Source of the DNA: K23-9 sp964460665
Lineage (GTDB): Bacteria; Planctomycetota; Planctomycetia; Pirellulales; Pirellulaceae
Direction: 5' to 3'
Length of the DNA: 31,230 nt
Assembly: GCA_964460665.1 (NCBI GenBank)
Contig: CAYWSL010000046.1
Location: 1 to 31,230 of the forward strand
The notes below the pieces were generated by a model. That model was not told where the DNA came from and ran no database searches. It saw only the letters and a list, made by a program, of their open reading frames with translations. How positions within the stretch are numbered: the first letter of the stretch is position 1; each line of letters starts with the position of its first letter. Both the position numbers and the translations under genes were made by a program. This document shows, in pieces, positions 7,760 to 16,354 of this stretch.

Positions 7760-9664
7760 ATGTCCACATTGCTTATCGCCCTTGGCTCGTTTGTCGGCTT
7801 CATCATTGCTTACCACACTTACGGTCGATGGCTGTCGCGAAAGATCTTCTGCCTGGACCCAGGCGCAGAAGTTCCCAGCAAGCAACTTGAAGACGGTGTG
7901 GACTATTGCCCAAGCAAGAAATCGCTTGTATTCGGGCATCACTTCACCAGCATCGCGGGCACCGGCCCGATCGTGGGTCCCGCGATTGCAGTCTTCTGGG
8001 GCTGGATGCCAGCACTAATCTGGGTGGTTTTGGGAAGCATTTTCATTGGCGCGGTCCACGATTTTGGCGCACTGGTCGTTAGCATGCGAAATCGCGGCCA
8101 GACGATCGGCGAAGTGGCCGGGCGAATCATCTCACCCAGAACTAAGCTGCTGTTCTTGTTGGTGTTGTTCTTTGCTCTGACGGTTGTGCTGGCGATCTTC
8201 GGGTTGGTGATCGCCGTGATCTTCAAGCAGTACCCCGAGTCTGTGTTGGGAGTTTGGATTTCGCTGCCAATCGCAATCGTGATGGGGCTACAAATTCGCA
8301 AAGGCAACACGAATCTTTTGCCCATGTCGTTGGTAGCGTTGGCACTGATCTACGCCGCGATTTACGTGGGCACGTATCATTTGCCGATCACGCTGAATGT
8401 GTCGAATCCTGTGATGACGTGGACCGTGATTTTGCTGGTGTATTGTGCGATCGCGTCGGTGCTGCCGGTTTGGCTTCTACTGCAGCCTCGCGATTACGTT
8501 AACAGCCATCAGTTGTTTGTTGCGTTGACGTTGTTGGTAGTGGGGCTTTTCGTTGCTTGTTTGACCGACAAAGCAGATCTATTCGCATCGACTCCGGCCA
8601 TCACATCGGACTTACCGGTTGGCACGCCACCGATTTGGCCGTTCTTGTTCATCACGATTGCCTGCGGAGCGATCAGTGGGTTTCATTGCCTGGTCAGCAG
8701 CGGCACCAGCAGTAAGCAACTTGCAAACGAAAACGACGCGCAGGCGATCGGCTACGGATCCATGCTGTTGGAAGGCGCGCTGGCAGTCGTCGTGATCCTG
8801 GCCTGTTGTGCTGGAGCAGGAATGGGGAAAGTCGTCGAAGCGCCCACCAGTCAAACGGGAGCTGTTGAAGTCGCCGCAGCGCCCACGATTCTGACCGGCC
8901 GCGCAGCGTGGCGCGAAACGTACAAGCTTGTTCCCAAAGCGGACGGAACGGCGCGCAACTGGGGCGACTTTGGGTTGCCCAGCAAGATCGCAGCCTTTGT
9001 GGACGGCGGTGCTAACTTTCTGACCGCAATCGGCATTCCGTTCAAGCTTGGTATCGGCATCATTGCCGTGCTGGTCGCCTGCTTCGCCGCCACGACACTG
9101 GATTCAGCGACCCGACTGCAGCGTTACGTTATCCAAGAACTGGCAACGACACTTCGCATCAAGCCACTAACGAACATGTACGCCGCCACCGGCTTGGCCG
9201 TGGTGCTGGGCGGAGCGATCGCGACGGTGCCAGCCAAAGTTGGCGGCGCCGCGGGAACGGGCGGGCTGCTACTGTGGCCACTTTTTGGGGCCACGAATCA
9301 GTTGTTGGCTGGACTGGCGTTGATGGTCACGACGTTCTACTTGTGGCGACGCGGCAAGCCGGTTTGGTTCGTTGCCATTCCGATGGCTATCATGGTGGTG
9401 ATGCCAGCTTGGGCATTGCTGTGGCAGTTGTTCAATTCACAATCCGGATGGGTTGGTAGAATGACGGACGCTGGATGGACGTGGACGCTGGCCGACCACA
9501 AATTGCTGGGAGCGATCGGGCTGATCACTTTTGCGTTGCAAATTTGGATGGTCACCGAAGCGTTCTTAACGTGGCCCAAGGCCAAAGGCGTTTTAGAACA
9601 AGCTTTGCCACCGCTGGCCAAGTCATCCGGAAAACTAGAAGCCAGCGGCGGCCGCAGTTGTTGA
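7760..9664 (+). CDS. cstA: Carbon starvation protein A family transporter
   Basis: A 634-residue polytopic membrane protein of the CstA family, whose characterised members import pyruvate or peptides during carbon limitation. The N-terminus shows YHTYGRWLSRKIF, followed by the family hallmark GHHFTSIAGTGPIVGPAIA (about 59-77) and the HDFGALVVSMRNRGQTIGE segment. The long CstA domain continues with LATT-type core FAATTLDSATRLQRYV and GGLLLWPLFGATNQLLAGLAL. It is shorter than the roughly 700-residue E. coli CstA, mainly at the C-terminus. A hairpin with a short T-run follows the stop. No accompanying small YbdD-like ORF is visible downstream; the following gene is unrelated. Confidence 0.95.
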   Translation: MSTLLIALGSFVGFIIAYHTYGRWLSRKIFCLDPGAEVPSKQLEDGVDYCPSKKSLVFGHHFTSIAGTGPIVGPAIAVFWGWMPALIWVVLGSIFIGAVHDFGALVVSMRNRGQTIGEVAGRIISPRTKLLFLLVLFFALTVVLAIFGLVIAVIFKQYPESVLGVWISLPIAIVMGLQIRKGNTNLLPMSLVALALIYAAIYVGTYHLPITLNVSNPVMTWTVILLVYCAIASVLPVWLLLQPRDYVNSHQLFVALTLLVVGLFVACLTDKADLFASTPAITSDLPVGTPPIWPFLFITIACGAISGFHCLVSSGTSSKQLANENDAQAIGYGSMLLEGALAVVVILACCAGAGMGKVVEAPTSQTGAVEVAAAPTILTGRAAWRETYKLVPKADGTARNWGDFGLPSKIAAFVDGGANFLTAIGIPFKLGIGIIAVLVACFAATTLDSATRLQRYVIQELATTLRIKPLTNMYAATGLAVVLGGAIATVPAKVGGAAGTGGLLLWPLFGATNQLLAGLALMVTTFYLWRRGKPVWFVAIPMAIMVVMPAWALLWQLFNSQSGWVGRMTDAGWTWTLADHKLLGAIGLITFALQIWMVTEAFLTWPKAKGVLEQALPPLAKSSGKLEASGGRSC

Positions 9665-9676
9665 CTTAGCACGTAG

Positions 9677-9708
9677 GCCAGGACCGCAGGTCTTGGCAAA
9701 CGTTTTTT
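9677..9708 (+). terminator. Probable intrinsic terminator after cstA
   Basis: A 9-bp stem with one G-T wobble (9677-9685 with 9689-9697), 3-base loop, then AAACG and a run of six T (9703-9708). The T-run is offset by five bases from the stem, which weakens the call. The following ORF's likely starts (9723, 9738) lie just downstream. Confidence 0.5.
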
Positions 9709-9722
9709 CGATTTATCACTTG

Positions 9723-10598
9723 ATGGGAAAACGAATCATGCGTCCTATTTACTTGACACTTATCATCATCGCTGCGACCGTTGCCCACGCTGGAGATCCC
9801 GTGTTTTCGGGGCCGCAGATTGGCGAACCACTGCAAAAGTTCGCGGCCGAGCGTTTGATCGACGATGAAGGCGAGCCGCTGGATTTCGTTGGCGACGTGG
9901 ATCGCGGGCCCGCGCTGCTTGTGTTCTTTCACGAATTGACTCGCCCTGGATTTGGTTTGACCAACGCGATCACACGTTACTCGAATTCGAAGTCCGACAA
10001 AGGCATGAAGACGTGCGTGATCTTCTTGACTGACGATCACACCAAGACGAAAGCGTGGACCAAAAACGTCACCAAACACCTGACCAAAGGCGTCCTCTAC
10101 GGATACTCTACCGACGGTAAAGAAGGCCCCGGCATCTACGGTTTGAATCGGAACGTCAAGCTGACGGTTTTGGTCGCCAACAAAGGAAAGGTCACAGCGA
10201 ACTTCGCCATCGGGCAACCGCAGCTAGAAGTCGACGGGCCCAAAATCTTGAAAGGGATTACCGAAGTCACCGGTGGCGGCGAAACGCCAACGATCGCGCA
10301 ACTGTCGGCACGCAGTGGACGTGGGGCAATGCAAATGGATCTTGGTCGCAAGAAAGACCCAAAGTTGGCAACGTTGCTGCGCGGTGTGATCAATAAACAA
10401 GCAAGCGAAGATGAAGTAAAAACGGCCGCGAAAAAGGTCGAGGCGCACATCGCCGATAGCGAAATCGGCAAGAAAGAACTGACTCGAATCGTCAATACCG
10501 TCGTCGGCTCCGGCAAGCTGGCCAACTACGGAACGCCCGCCGCACAGGAAATCCTGAAAGCGTGGGCAAAGAAATTTCCAGCAACAAAAACCGAGTAG
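9723..10598 (+). CDS. Exported protein, possible thioredoxin-like fold without catalytic cysteines
   Basis: A 291-residue protein with a signal peptide (MRPIYLTLIIIAATVAHA, cleavage before GDP). The mature N-terminus, IGEPLQKFAAERLIDDEGEPLDFV, then GPALLVFFHELTRPG, and later KLTVLVANKGKVTANFAIGQPQ, recalls the order of beta strands in AhpC/redoxin proteins (PxF start, hydrophobic strand after which CxxC normally comes, then a late strand-turn-strand). No CxxC is present: the position is HELTRPG, and the only Cys is in KTCVIF. The C-terminal 100 residues are charged and helical, with no recognised domain. The start could be 9723 or 9738; both keep the signal peptide. Family assignment is tentative. 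It is probably periplasmic. Confidence 0.65.
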   Translation: MGKRIMRPIYLTLIIIAATVAHAGDPVFSGPQIGEPLQKFAAERLIDDEGEPLDFVGDVDRGPALLVFFHELTRPGFGLTNAITRYSNSKSDKGMKTCVIFLTDDHTKTKAWTKNVTKHLTKGVLYGYSTDGKEGPGIYGLNRNVKLTVLVANKGKVTANFAIGQPQLEVDGPKILKGITEVTGGGETPTIAQLSARSGRGAMQMDLGRKKDPKLATLLRGVINKQASEDEVKTAAKKVEAHIADSEIGKKELTRIVNTVVGSGKLANYGTPAAQEILKAWAKKFPATKTE

Positions 10599-10602
10599 GT
10601 TT

Positions 10603-10632
10603 GGGCGTTCGAGCCCGACTTCACATTTTTTT
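10603..10632 (+). terminator. Weak hairpin plus T-run after the exported protein gene
   Basis: GGGC at 10603-10606 can pair with GCCC at 10613-10616, followed ten bases later by seven T (10626-10632). The stem is only 4 bp and the T-run is distant, so this is a marginal terminator candidate. Confidence 0.25.
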
Positions 10633-10746
10633 GTCTTGAGCAGCAGTGCCGAGCCGACCGATTTTTCAAATCCAGAAATCTGAGCTCGGCCGATAGGCTA
10701 CAATGAGTGAACGATCCCCACCTTGTCCGATTCTGGATACCCTCCC

Positions 10747-13443
10747 ATGGCCCGACTTGTTTTGGCGGCCCTGCTTTGTGTTTGCTTAAGCCAGTTCACT
10801 GTCGCTGAAGAAGTCAGCGAAGGTGAAAAGCTGTTTGCGCTGAAAATCAAAACGTTGCTGGTCGAAAAATGCAACGCTTGCCACGGCGACAATCCGGACG
10901 AGATCGAAGGAGGCCTGAACACGCTGTCCCGAGAAGGCTTGCTGAAGGGCGGCGATGGGTACGGCGAAGACGTGCTGATCCCAGGAGAGGGCGAAAAGAG
11001 TTTTTTGTACGTAGCGACGACACGCAAGGAAGCTGGCTATGAAATGCCGCCCAAAGAATCCGAGCAGCTTTCCGAAGAAGAGACGTGGTGGATTCGCGAT
11101 TGGATCAACACGGGTGCTCCGTGGCCGGACGATGATCGCGTTGCCAAAATTCAAGCGGAGTATGCAGAGGGCGAAGTCGTCAAGACCTCCGGTGGCTTGG
11201 GCGATGACTGGACGAACCGTCGCTACAAACCCGAACACTTGTGGGCCTATCGTCCGCTGAATGTCACGAGTATCCCCGCTGGCACGAACCCGGTGGACTG
11301 GTTTGTCGACCAGGGACTTTCCGCTGCCAAGCTTCCGCCAGCGCCGTCTGCTTCGGCGGCCGAATTGGTACGGCGGATTCGTTTTGATTTGACCGGATTG
11401 CCGCCCACGACCAAAGACGTGAAGTCGTTTGTCGCCGCATTCGAGGATAACCCAAGCGATGCTGTGCGGCAGTTTGCCAATCGACTGATGCAGTCGCCAC
11501 ATTACGGTGAACACTTTGCTCGTCAGTGGCTAGATGTCACTCGCTATGCAGACACGGCTGGATTCGCCAATGACTACTCGCGGCCCAACGCTTGGCGGTA
11601 TCGCGACTACGTCGTACGTTCGTTTAACGAAGACAAACCGTACAACGAATTTGTCCGCCAACAAATCGCTGGCGACGAAATGGACGCAGGCAATTCCGAC
11701 AATGTGATTGCGACCGGCTTTCTGCGTATGGGGCCTTGGGAACAAACCGGCATGAGTGTTTTTCGCGTCACGCGTCAGCAGTGGCTGGACGACGTTACTG
11801 ACAGCGTCGGACAAACGTTCTTGGCGCATCCACTGCAATGCTGCAAGTGCCATGATCACAAGTTTGATCCACTGCCGACACGCGACTACTACAGCATGAT
11901 GGCCGTGTTCACGACGACCCAGTTTGGTGATCCCGTTGCTCCATTTACGGATAAAGAGAACCGAGCGGGCTTTGACGCGGCCCGCCAGTGGATCAATGAA
12001 AAGACGGCAGCGTACAAGCGGCAAGAGGCCGAACTAAATAAGCAGATGGCGAAACTTAGGCAGCAGGAAACCGGTGATGCAAAAGTGGGCGACAACGGAT
12101 TGAATCCAGGTGACGAAGCATCGCTGTCGCGGATCAAGAAAAACATCACGCGACATGGCTTGGAATTGGATAAGACCAAACCAATCGCGTTCAGCGTCTA
12201 CACCGGTAAGACGATCAAACGCAACAACGTGTCGGGACGTTTGAAACCCGAGCCCAAGCCTTGGGGCAAAGGCGAACTGGAGCCTGATACGATTCTGACC
12301 GGCGGAGATGCCTATGCACGCGGCGAGAAGGTGACCCCGGCCCCGATTAGTGCTGCGGTGTCACTGGGAAAAATGGGATCTCCGGCGTTTCCGACTGGTA
12401 AGGGTAAGCGACGCTTGGCGCTGGCGAATTGGATCGTCGACAAACAGAACCCGTTGACGGCACGCGTGATCGTCAACCGCGTCTGGGCTTGGCATTTTGG
12501 TCAGGGAATCGCTGGGAACCCCAACAACTTTGGCGCCACCGGCGACTTGCCGACGCATCCTGAACTGCTGGACTACTTGGCGAACTGGTTCGTGCAAAAC
12601 GACTATTCGATCAAGAAACTAAATGAACTGATCGTGACCAGCCGCGCCTTCCAACGCAGCTCGCGGCATCCGGACAAGGCGATCGTTGACGACTTGGACC
12701 CGAAACGCAATTTGTACTCAGTTTTCTTGCCGCGGCGATTGACCGCCGAAGAACTTCGTGACGCGATGCTGGCGATCAGCGGAGAACTGAACCGCACGGT
12801 CGGCGGCATTCCTTGTCGGCCGGATATCAATTCAGAAGTCGCCATGCAACCGCGGCAGATCATGGGCGGCACGGCGTCGGTTTACGAACCCGATCCACTG
12901 CCAAGCCAGCGAAACCGGCGCAGTATTTACACGGAAAAGATTCGCGGGCTTCGCGATCCGTTCTTCGAAACGTTCAATCAGCCGGGCCCGGACAAGTCCT
13001 GTGAACTTCGCGAGACGTCGACTGTCGCACCGCAGGCGCTGACGATGATGAATGCCGAAGAATCGCAGGATCGTTCGTTGGCCTTTGCCGCTAAGCTGAT
13101 GGAGCGAAAGCTCAGCGACCAACTGACGATTCGCGTCGCGTTCATGCGGGCTTATGGCCGCCCGCCAACCGATTCGGAACGCGATGCCTGTATCGATCAC
13201 TGGAAAGAAACGACGAAAGCCGAGGCTGCCAAAACGTATCAAGCCAAGACTTATGCGTCACAAACGGTGCGGACGGTGATGGCAGAGAAGACGGGCGAGC
13301 CGTATGACTTTGTCGAATTCATGCCAGCGTTCAAAACGTACCAGAGTGATCTGCAGCCGCACGAAGTCGACGCTCGAACACGCGGCTTGGCCCAAGTTTG
13401 CTTGGTGCTGCTGAACTCCAATGAATTCGCGTTCCTTGATTGA
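10747..13443 (+). CDS. Planctomycete cytochrome-type protein with DUF1549 and DUF1553 domains
   Basis: An 898-residue exported protein. Signal peptide at 1-20 (MARLVLAALLCVCLSQFTVA). A PSCyt1-type heme c motif CNACH is at residues 42-46, with the usual GGLNTLSREGLLKGGDGYG and EMPPKES context. DUF1549 (PSCyt2) follows with RIRFDLTGLPPT, the HYGEHFARQWLDVTRYADTAG block and CCKCHDHKFDPLPTRDYYS. DUF1553 (PSD1) fills the C-terminal third (LANWIVDKQNPLTARVIVNRVWAWHFGQGI, FLPRRLTAEELRDAML). No LamG or concanavalin-like insert is seen. ATG 10747 was preferred over TTG 10723 because it begins the signal peptide. It is followed 117 bp later by the DUF1501 gene, the standard partner. Such pairs are abundant in planctomycetes; the reaction is not established, with a role in oxidative or polysaccharide catabolism suspected. 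Confidence 0.93.
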   Translation: MARLVLAALLCVCLSQFTVAEEVSEGEKLFALKIKTLLVEKCNACHGDNPDEIEGGLNTLSREGLLKGGDGYGEDVLIPGEGEKSFLYVATTRKEAGYEMPPKESEQLSEEETWWIRDWINTGAPWPDDDRVAKIQAEYAEGEVVKTSGGLGDDWTNRRYKPEHLWAYRPLNVTSIPAGTNPVDWFVDQGLSAAKLPPAPSASAAELVRRIRFDLTGLPPTTKDVKSFVAAFEDNPSDAVRQFANRLMQSPHYGEHFARQWLDVTRYADTAGFANDYSRPNAWRYRDYVVRSFNEDKPYNEFVRQQIAGDEMDAGNSDNVIATGFLRMGPWEQTGMSVFRVTRQQWLDDVTDSVGQTFLAHPLQCCKCHDHKFDPLPTRDYYSMMAVFTTTQFGDPVAPFTDKENRAGFDAARQWINEKTAAYKRQEAELNKQMAKLRQQETGDAKVGDNGLNPGDEASLSRIKKNITRHGLELDKTKPIAFSVYTGKTIKRNNVSGRLKPEPKPWGKGELEPDTILTGGDAYARGEKVTPAPISAAVSLGKMGSPAFPTGKGKRRLALANWIVDKQNPLTARVIVNRVWAWHFGQGIAGNPNNFGATGDLPTHPELLDYLANWFVQNDYSIKKLNELIVTSRAFQRSSRHPDKAIVDDLDPKRNLYSVFLPRRLTAEELRDAMLAISGELNRTVGGIPCRPDINSEVAMQPRQIMGGTASVYEPDPLPSQRNRRSIYTEKIRGLRDPFFETFNQPGPDKSCELRETSTVAPQALTMMNAEESQDRSLAFAAKLMERKLSDQLTIRVAFMRAYGRPPTDSERDACIDHWKETTKAEAAKTYQAKTYASQTVRTVMAEKTGEPYDFVEFMPAFKTYQSDLQPHEVDARTRGLAQVCLVLLNSNEFAFLD

Positions 13444-13560
13444 TTAGGCTGGGATTAGGTGGGACTGGGATGAGGCTGAACAGCGCCCAAACGGCTCATT
13501 GTTCTACGATTCACGCTGCTTGTTTCACCAGTGGCACTCACTGCGTTTGATTGATCCAAT

Positions 13561-14973
13561 ATGAAACCCAATCCAAAAATCATCACGCGACGCGACATCA
13601 TGTACGGCTTGGGAGCCAGTTTGGGCAGTGTTGCGCTGACTTCGCTGCTGCATGCCGATCAAGTTTCAGACGGCGCGGGCGGCAAGCGCCAACAACAGGC
13701 TCACTTTCCAGCCAAGGCGAAACGCTGCATCTTCTTGATGATGGAAGGCGGTCCTTCGCACATCGATACGTTCGATCCGAAACCCGAGTTGGCCAAGCGT
13801 CACTTGGACGAATTCAATCGCGGCGGTGAAGAAGAGAGCGCGATGGCGTCGGGCAAGCGGTACTTCGTCAAGTCGCCGTTCAAATTCACTCAAGCCGGCA
13901 AGTGCGGAGCGGACATTAGCGATCAATGGGTTCACTTAAAGGACCGCGTTGATGACATTTGCTTTTATCGCGGCGCCCAGGCTGAATCGGTAAACCATCC
14001 GACTGCCTGCTACCACGTCAACACGGGAAATCGCTTCGGCGGCGACCCTGGGGTGGGTTCGTGGGTGACGTATGGCCTGGGCAGCGAAAACGAAAACCTA
14101 CCTGGTTTTGTCGTCTTACCACGCAGCAGTTATCCCCAAGGTGGCGCGTCGAATTGGTCCAATGGTTTTTTGCCAGCGCAATATCAGGGTACACCGTTGC
14201 GGCCTGAAGGCAGTCCGATCTTGGATTTGAATCCGCCAGGACGCATCACGGGTGATCAACAGCGTAAGAATTTGGATTTGCTGGCCAAGCTGAACCGCGA
14301 GCACTTAAAAGAACGCTCTGCTCGTAGTGACTTGGCCGCGCGAATGAATTCGTACGAACTGGCCTATCGGATGCAAACCGAAGTGCCCGGGATCCTGGAT
14401 TTGGCTGGCGAAGATAAGAAGACATTGGAGATGTACGGTATTGGTGATCCCAAAACCGACGCCTTCGGTCGCAAGTGCTTGCTGGCTAGACGGCTAGTCG
14501 AAAAAGGCGTTCGATTCGTACAAGCCTTCGCGGGCAACTGGGACAGTCATGATTACATCGAGCGAGCGCACGGTTCGTTGATCCGAAGTGTCGACAAGCC
14601 CATCGCCGCTTTACTGGCCGACTTAAAGCAACGCGGCATGCTGGAAGACACGTTGGTGTTCTTCAGCGGCGAATTCGGACGCACGCCGGACAACGGACTT
14701 CGCGGTGGCGGCAAATCCTACGGGCGCGACCACAATGCGAAAGCGATGGCGATGTGGTTTGCCGGTGGTGGCGTGAAGGCGGGCCACACGATCGGTGCGA
14801 CCGATGATATCGGCGGCGAAGCGGTCGAGTGTGTTCATCCGCTGCGCGACGTGCACGTGACGATGCTGCGCCTGCTGGGGTTGGACGACAACAAGCTAAC
14901 GTACTATCACGCCGGCCGTTTCAAGCAACTTAGCCAGTTCGGCGGCGAAGTGATCAACGAGATCATTGCGTAA
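13561..14973 (+). CDS. DUF1501 family protein, Tat-exported
   Basis: A 470-residue protein with a twin-arginine signal (ITRRDIMYGLGASLGSVALTS, residues 8-28), so it is exported folded. The body is a sulfatase/alkaline-phosphatase-like fold: CIFLMMEGGPSHIDTFDPKPEL at the start, GSWVTYGLGSENENLPGFVVL, VRFVQAFAGNWDSHDYIE, and DTLVFFSGEFGRTPDNG near the end, all recognisable in the DUF1501 family. The GGPSHIDTFD and GEFGRTP segments are where metal-binding residues of the superfamily would lie. The gene almost always pairs with a DUF1549/DUF1553 gene, as here. ATG 13561 is the natural start. Enzymatic activity is unproven for the family. Confidence 0.93.
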   Translation: MKPNPKIITRRDIMYGLGASLGSVALTSLLHADQVSDGAGGKRQQQAHFPAKAKRCIFLMMEGGPSHIDTFDPKPELAKRHLDEFNRGGEEESAMASGKRYFVKSPFKFTQAGKCGADISDQWVHLKDRVDDICFYRGAQAESVNHPTACYHVNTGNRFGGDPGVGSWVTYGLGSENENLPGFVVLPRSSYPQGGASNWSNGFLPAQYQGTPLRPEGSPILDLNPPGRITGDQQRKNLDLLAKLNREHLKERSARSDLAARMNSYELAYRMQTEVPGILDLAGEDKKTLEMYGIGDPKTDAFGRKCLLARRLVEKGVRFVQAFAGNWDSHDYIERAHGSLIRSVDKPIAALLADLKQRGMLEDTLVFFSGEFGRTPDNGLRGGGKSYGRDHNAKAMAMWFAGGGVKAGHTIGATDDIGGEAVECVHPLRDVHVTMLRLLGLDDNKLTYYHAGRFKQLSQFGGEVINEIIA

Positions 14974-14987
14974 GTAGCAGCTTACGC
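14968..14987. terminator. Hairpin at convergent gene ends
   Basis: Seven-base perfect arms (14968-14974 and 14981-14987) around a six-base loop overlap the stop of the DUF1501 gene and lie just past the stop of the opposing gene. The right arm can alternatively pair with TGCGT at about 14993-14997. There is no T-run, so it may block read-through weakly or simply protect 3' ends. Confidence 0.35.
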
Positions 14988-14996
14988 AGGACTGCG

Positions 14997-16001
14997 TTAC
15001 GGTGCTGGGGCGAGCACGCGTGCAGACGTGCTGAACGTCGCACGAAAGCGGTCTGGGCCACCAGACCTTTCGAATTCGATGCATTGGATACCGACGGCGC
15101 CGCTAGGCGGCGGGTCGCTGACAACCGGTACATCGGTAAACACGAGTCGGCCAGCAGCTTGTGAGCCGGCGCCGTTCGCGGTGGGGTCCGTGACATAATC
15201 GACCCCTCCGCGCGTGACTGCTTGTAAAAGGTCCCGATCACTTCCGCGGGTGGAAAACTGCCCATAGTTGCTGTTGGGGGCGATTGCGTCAGGCAAAATG
15301 TCGAATGCAGCGTTGTTCAATACTGTCCCATCGCTAAGGGTCAGAGTGAAATTGCCGAACAAGTTTTCGGGGTCGGCGGCATCAATAAAGGCTAGGTTTC
15401 GCACCCAAAATTGCAAGTCTGTGACAGGATCATCAAACGTGATCTTGAACGACCCGGAATCGGAAGATTGCTCGGAAAAAATGATCTCGTTATTAAATGA
15501 GTTGCCCAGGTTTGCACCGACTGTTGTGATCGTGAAACCTGTGTCGATCACTCCATCACCGATCGTGCCAGTCGCATCGCCATCTCGGCCAGTATTCACA
15601 TCGGTAAAACTGAATGTCCCGACCTCGGACAAGATAAACCCAGGGCCTCCCAGCGGCTCGCCCTCGTCAAACGCATCGCCGTCGAAAGTAATGCAATTGT
15701 CAGACCCACCAGCGACATCCTCCGGCGCGTCGCAGAAATCTGTGCTGTCGGAATATGACGACCCAGCGACCGAAGCGCTGTGTCCGTTCGAGCCGAGATA
15801 CGCGTACGACATATTCACGTCTTGGAGCGAGCCAACCACATCAGAAAGTTCGCTGACTACCGCATCACGCGTACCGGATAACGCTGTCACTAAGCCCACC
15901 AGTAACACCGTTCCTGCAACCAGCGTTTCTATCGACAGCACGTTGCCGGATTCGTCGCGCCAGAGCTGGTTGATGCGGTCGTGCAGTTGCGGTTGCGCCA
16001 T
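14997..16001 (-). CDS. Pilin-like N-terminal segment joined to a beta-rich extracellular domain
   Basis: A 334-residue protein. The N-terminus MAQPQLHDRINQLWRDESGN is followed by one hydrophobic helix (VLSIETLVAGTVLLVGLVTALSG) and then an amphipathic stretch (TRDAVVSELSDVVGSLQDVNMSYAYLG). The DESG-NVLSIE pattern, a Gly followed by a helix with an early Glu, resembles Flp/TadE-type prepilins, although Glu is at +6 and not the usual +5. The remaining 240 residues are acidic, rich in Gly, Ser, Asp and Thr, with alternating beta pattern (SFKITFDDPVTDLQFWVRNLAF). The open frame continues upstream to 16265, but that part does not look like protein; ATG 16001 is preferred. A 16-bp tandem repeat directly precedes the start. 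Localised probably to the cell surface. No pilus assembly genes are nearby. Confidence 0.72.
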   Translation of the reverse strand: MAQPQLHDRINQLWRDESGNVLSIETLVAGTVLLVGLVTALSGTRDAVVSELSDVVGSLQDVNMSYAYLGSNGHSASVAGSSYSDSTDFCDAPEDVAGGSDNCITFDGDAFDEGEPLGGPGFILSEVGTFSFTDVNTGRDGDATGTIGDGVIDTGFTITTVGANLGNSFNNEIIFSEQSSDSGSFKITFDDPVTDLQFWVRNLAFIDAADPENLFGNFTLTLSDGTVLNNAAFDILPDAIAPNSNYGQFSTRGSDRDLLQAVTRGGVDYVTDPTANGAGSQAAGRLVFTDVPVVSDPPPSGAVGIQCIEFERSGGPDRFRATFSTSARVLAPAP

Positions 16002-16033
16002 GACCCGTTTACATCGAGACCCGTTTACATCGA
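16002..16033. repeat. Perfect 16-bp tandem duplication upstream of the pilin-like gene
   Basis: GACCCGTTTACATCGA occurs at 16002-16017 and again immediately at 16018-16033; a third partial copy (AAGCCGTTT) follows. On the coding strand this places two copies of TCGATGTAAACGGGTC directly before the ATG, so it covers the ribosome-loading region. Confidence 0.9.
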
Positions 16034-16195
16034 AAGCCGTTTGCCTAAACATCACTAGTGCATTGTCAATGCTAAGAACCGTGTGTTGGTTCGTAGCGAA
16101 AGTCCTGGCGACTTCCGCTCCGCCCTGAATCAAGTCTTGACGAAGCACATGAGATGGCATCGGCAGTCCACACGTAGAGGGGCAGCAATTCGACA

Positions 16196-16215
16196 ACCTG
16201 TTCAGTCGAACAGGT
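16196..16215. repeat. Perfect palindrome with 8-bp arms
   Basis: ACCTGTTCAGTCGAACAGGT: arms 16196-16203 and 16208-16215 around AGTC. It lies about 195 bp upstream of the pilin-like start and could be an operator or a hairpin in the leader. GTTC-N4-GAAC is the inverse of the Gram-positive LexA-box half-site order, so a LexA site is not claimed. Confidence 0.55.
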
Positions 16216-16354
16216 AGGTCGGGCGGCGCACCTTTAGAGGGGATAGCGTCACGCAAGAAGACCATGAAAAACGCAAAGGTCTTGTTGATTGATCGTTATC
16301 CCACACATTGCGATAGACGCGTTCAGTCTACCCACTGCACACCAACTGCGTGGA

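Larger units (their letters stand above)
16002..16354. other. Intergenic region between yidC and the pilin-like gene
   Basis: 353 bp between two genes read on the minus strand. It contains the 16-bp tandem duplication at its left edge and a 20-base hairpin at 16196-16215. No terminator with a T-run follows yidC. The minus strand is open to 16265 in frame with the pilin-like gene, but composition and lack of a family-like N-terminus argue against coding. No tRNA or small RNA could be recognised. Confidence 0.6.

Noticed and set aside
16004..16265. 88-residue N-terminal extension of the pilin-like protein
   Set aside because: The extension has no signal or domain pattern and would bury the pilin-like helix; ATG 16001 gives a family-like start.
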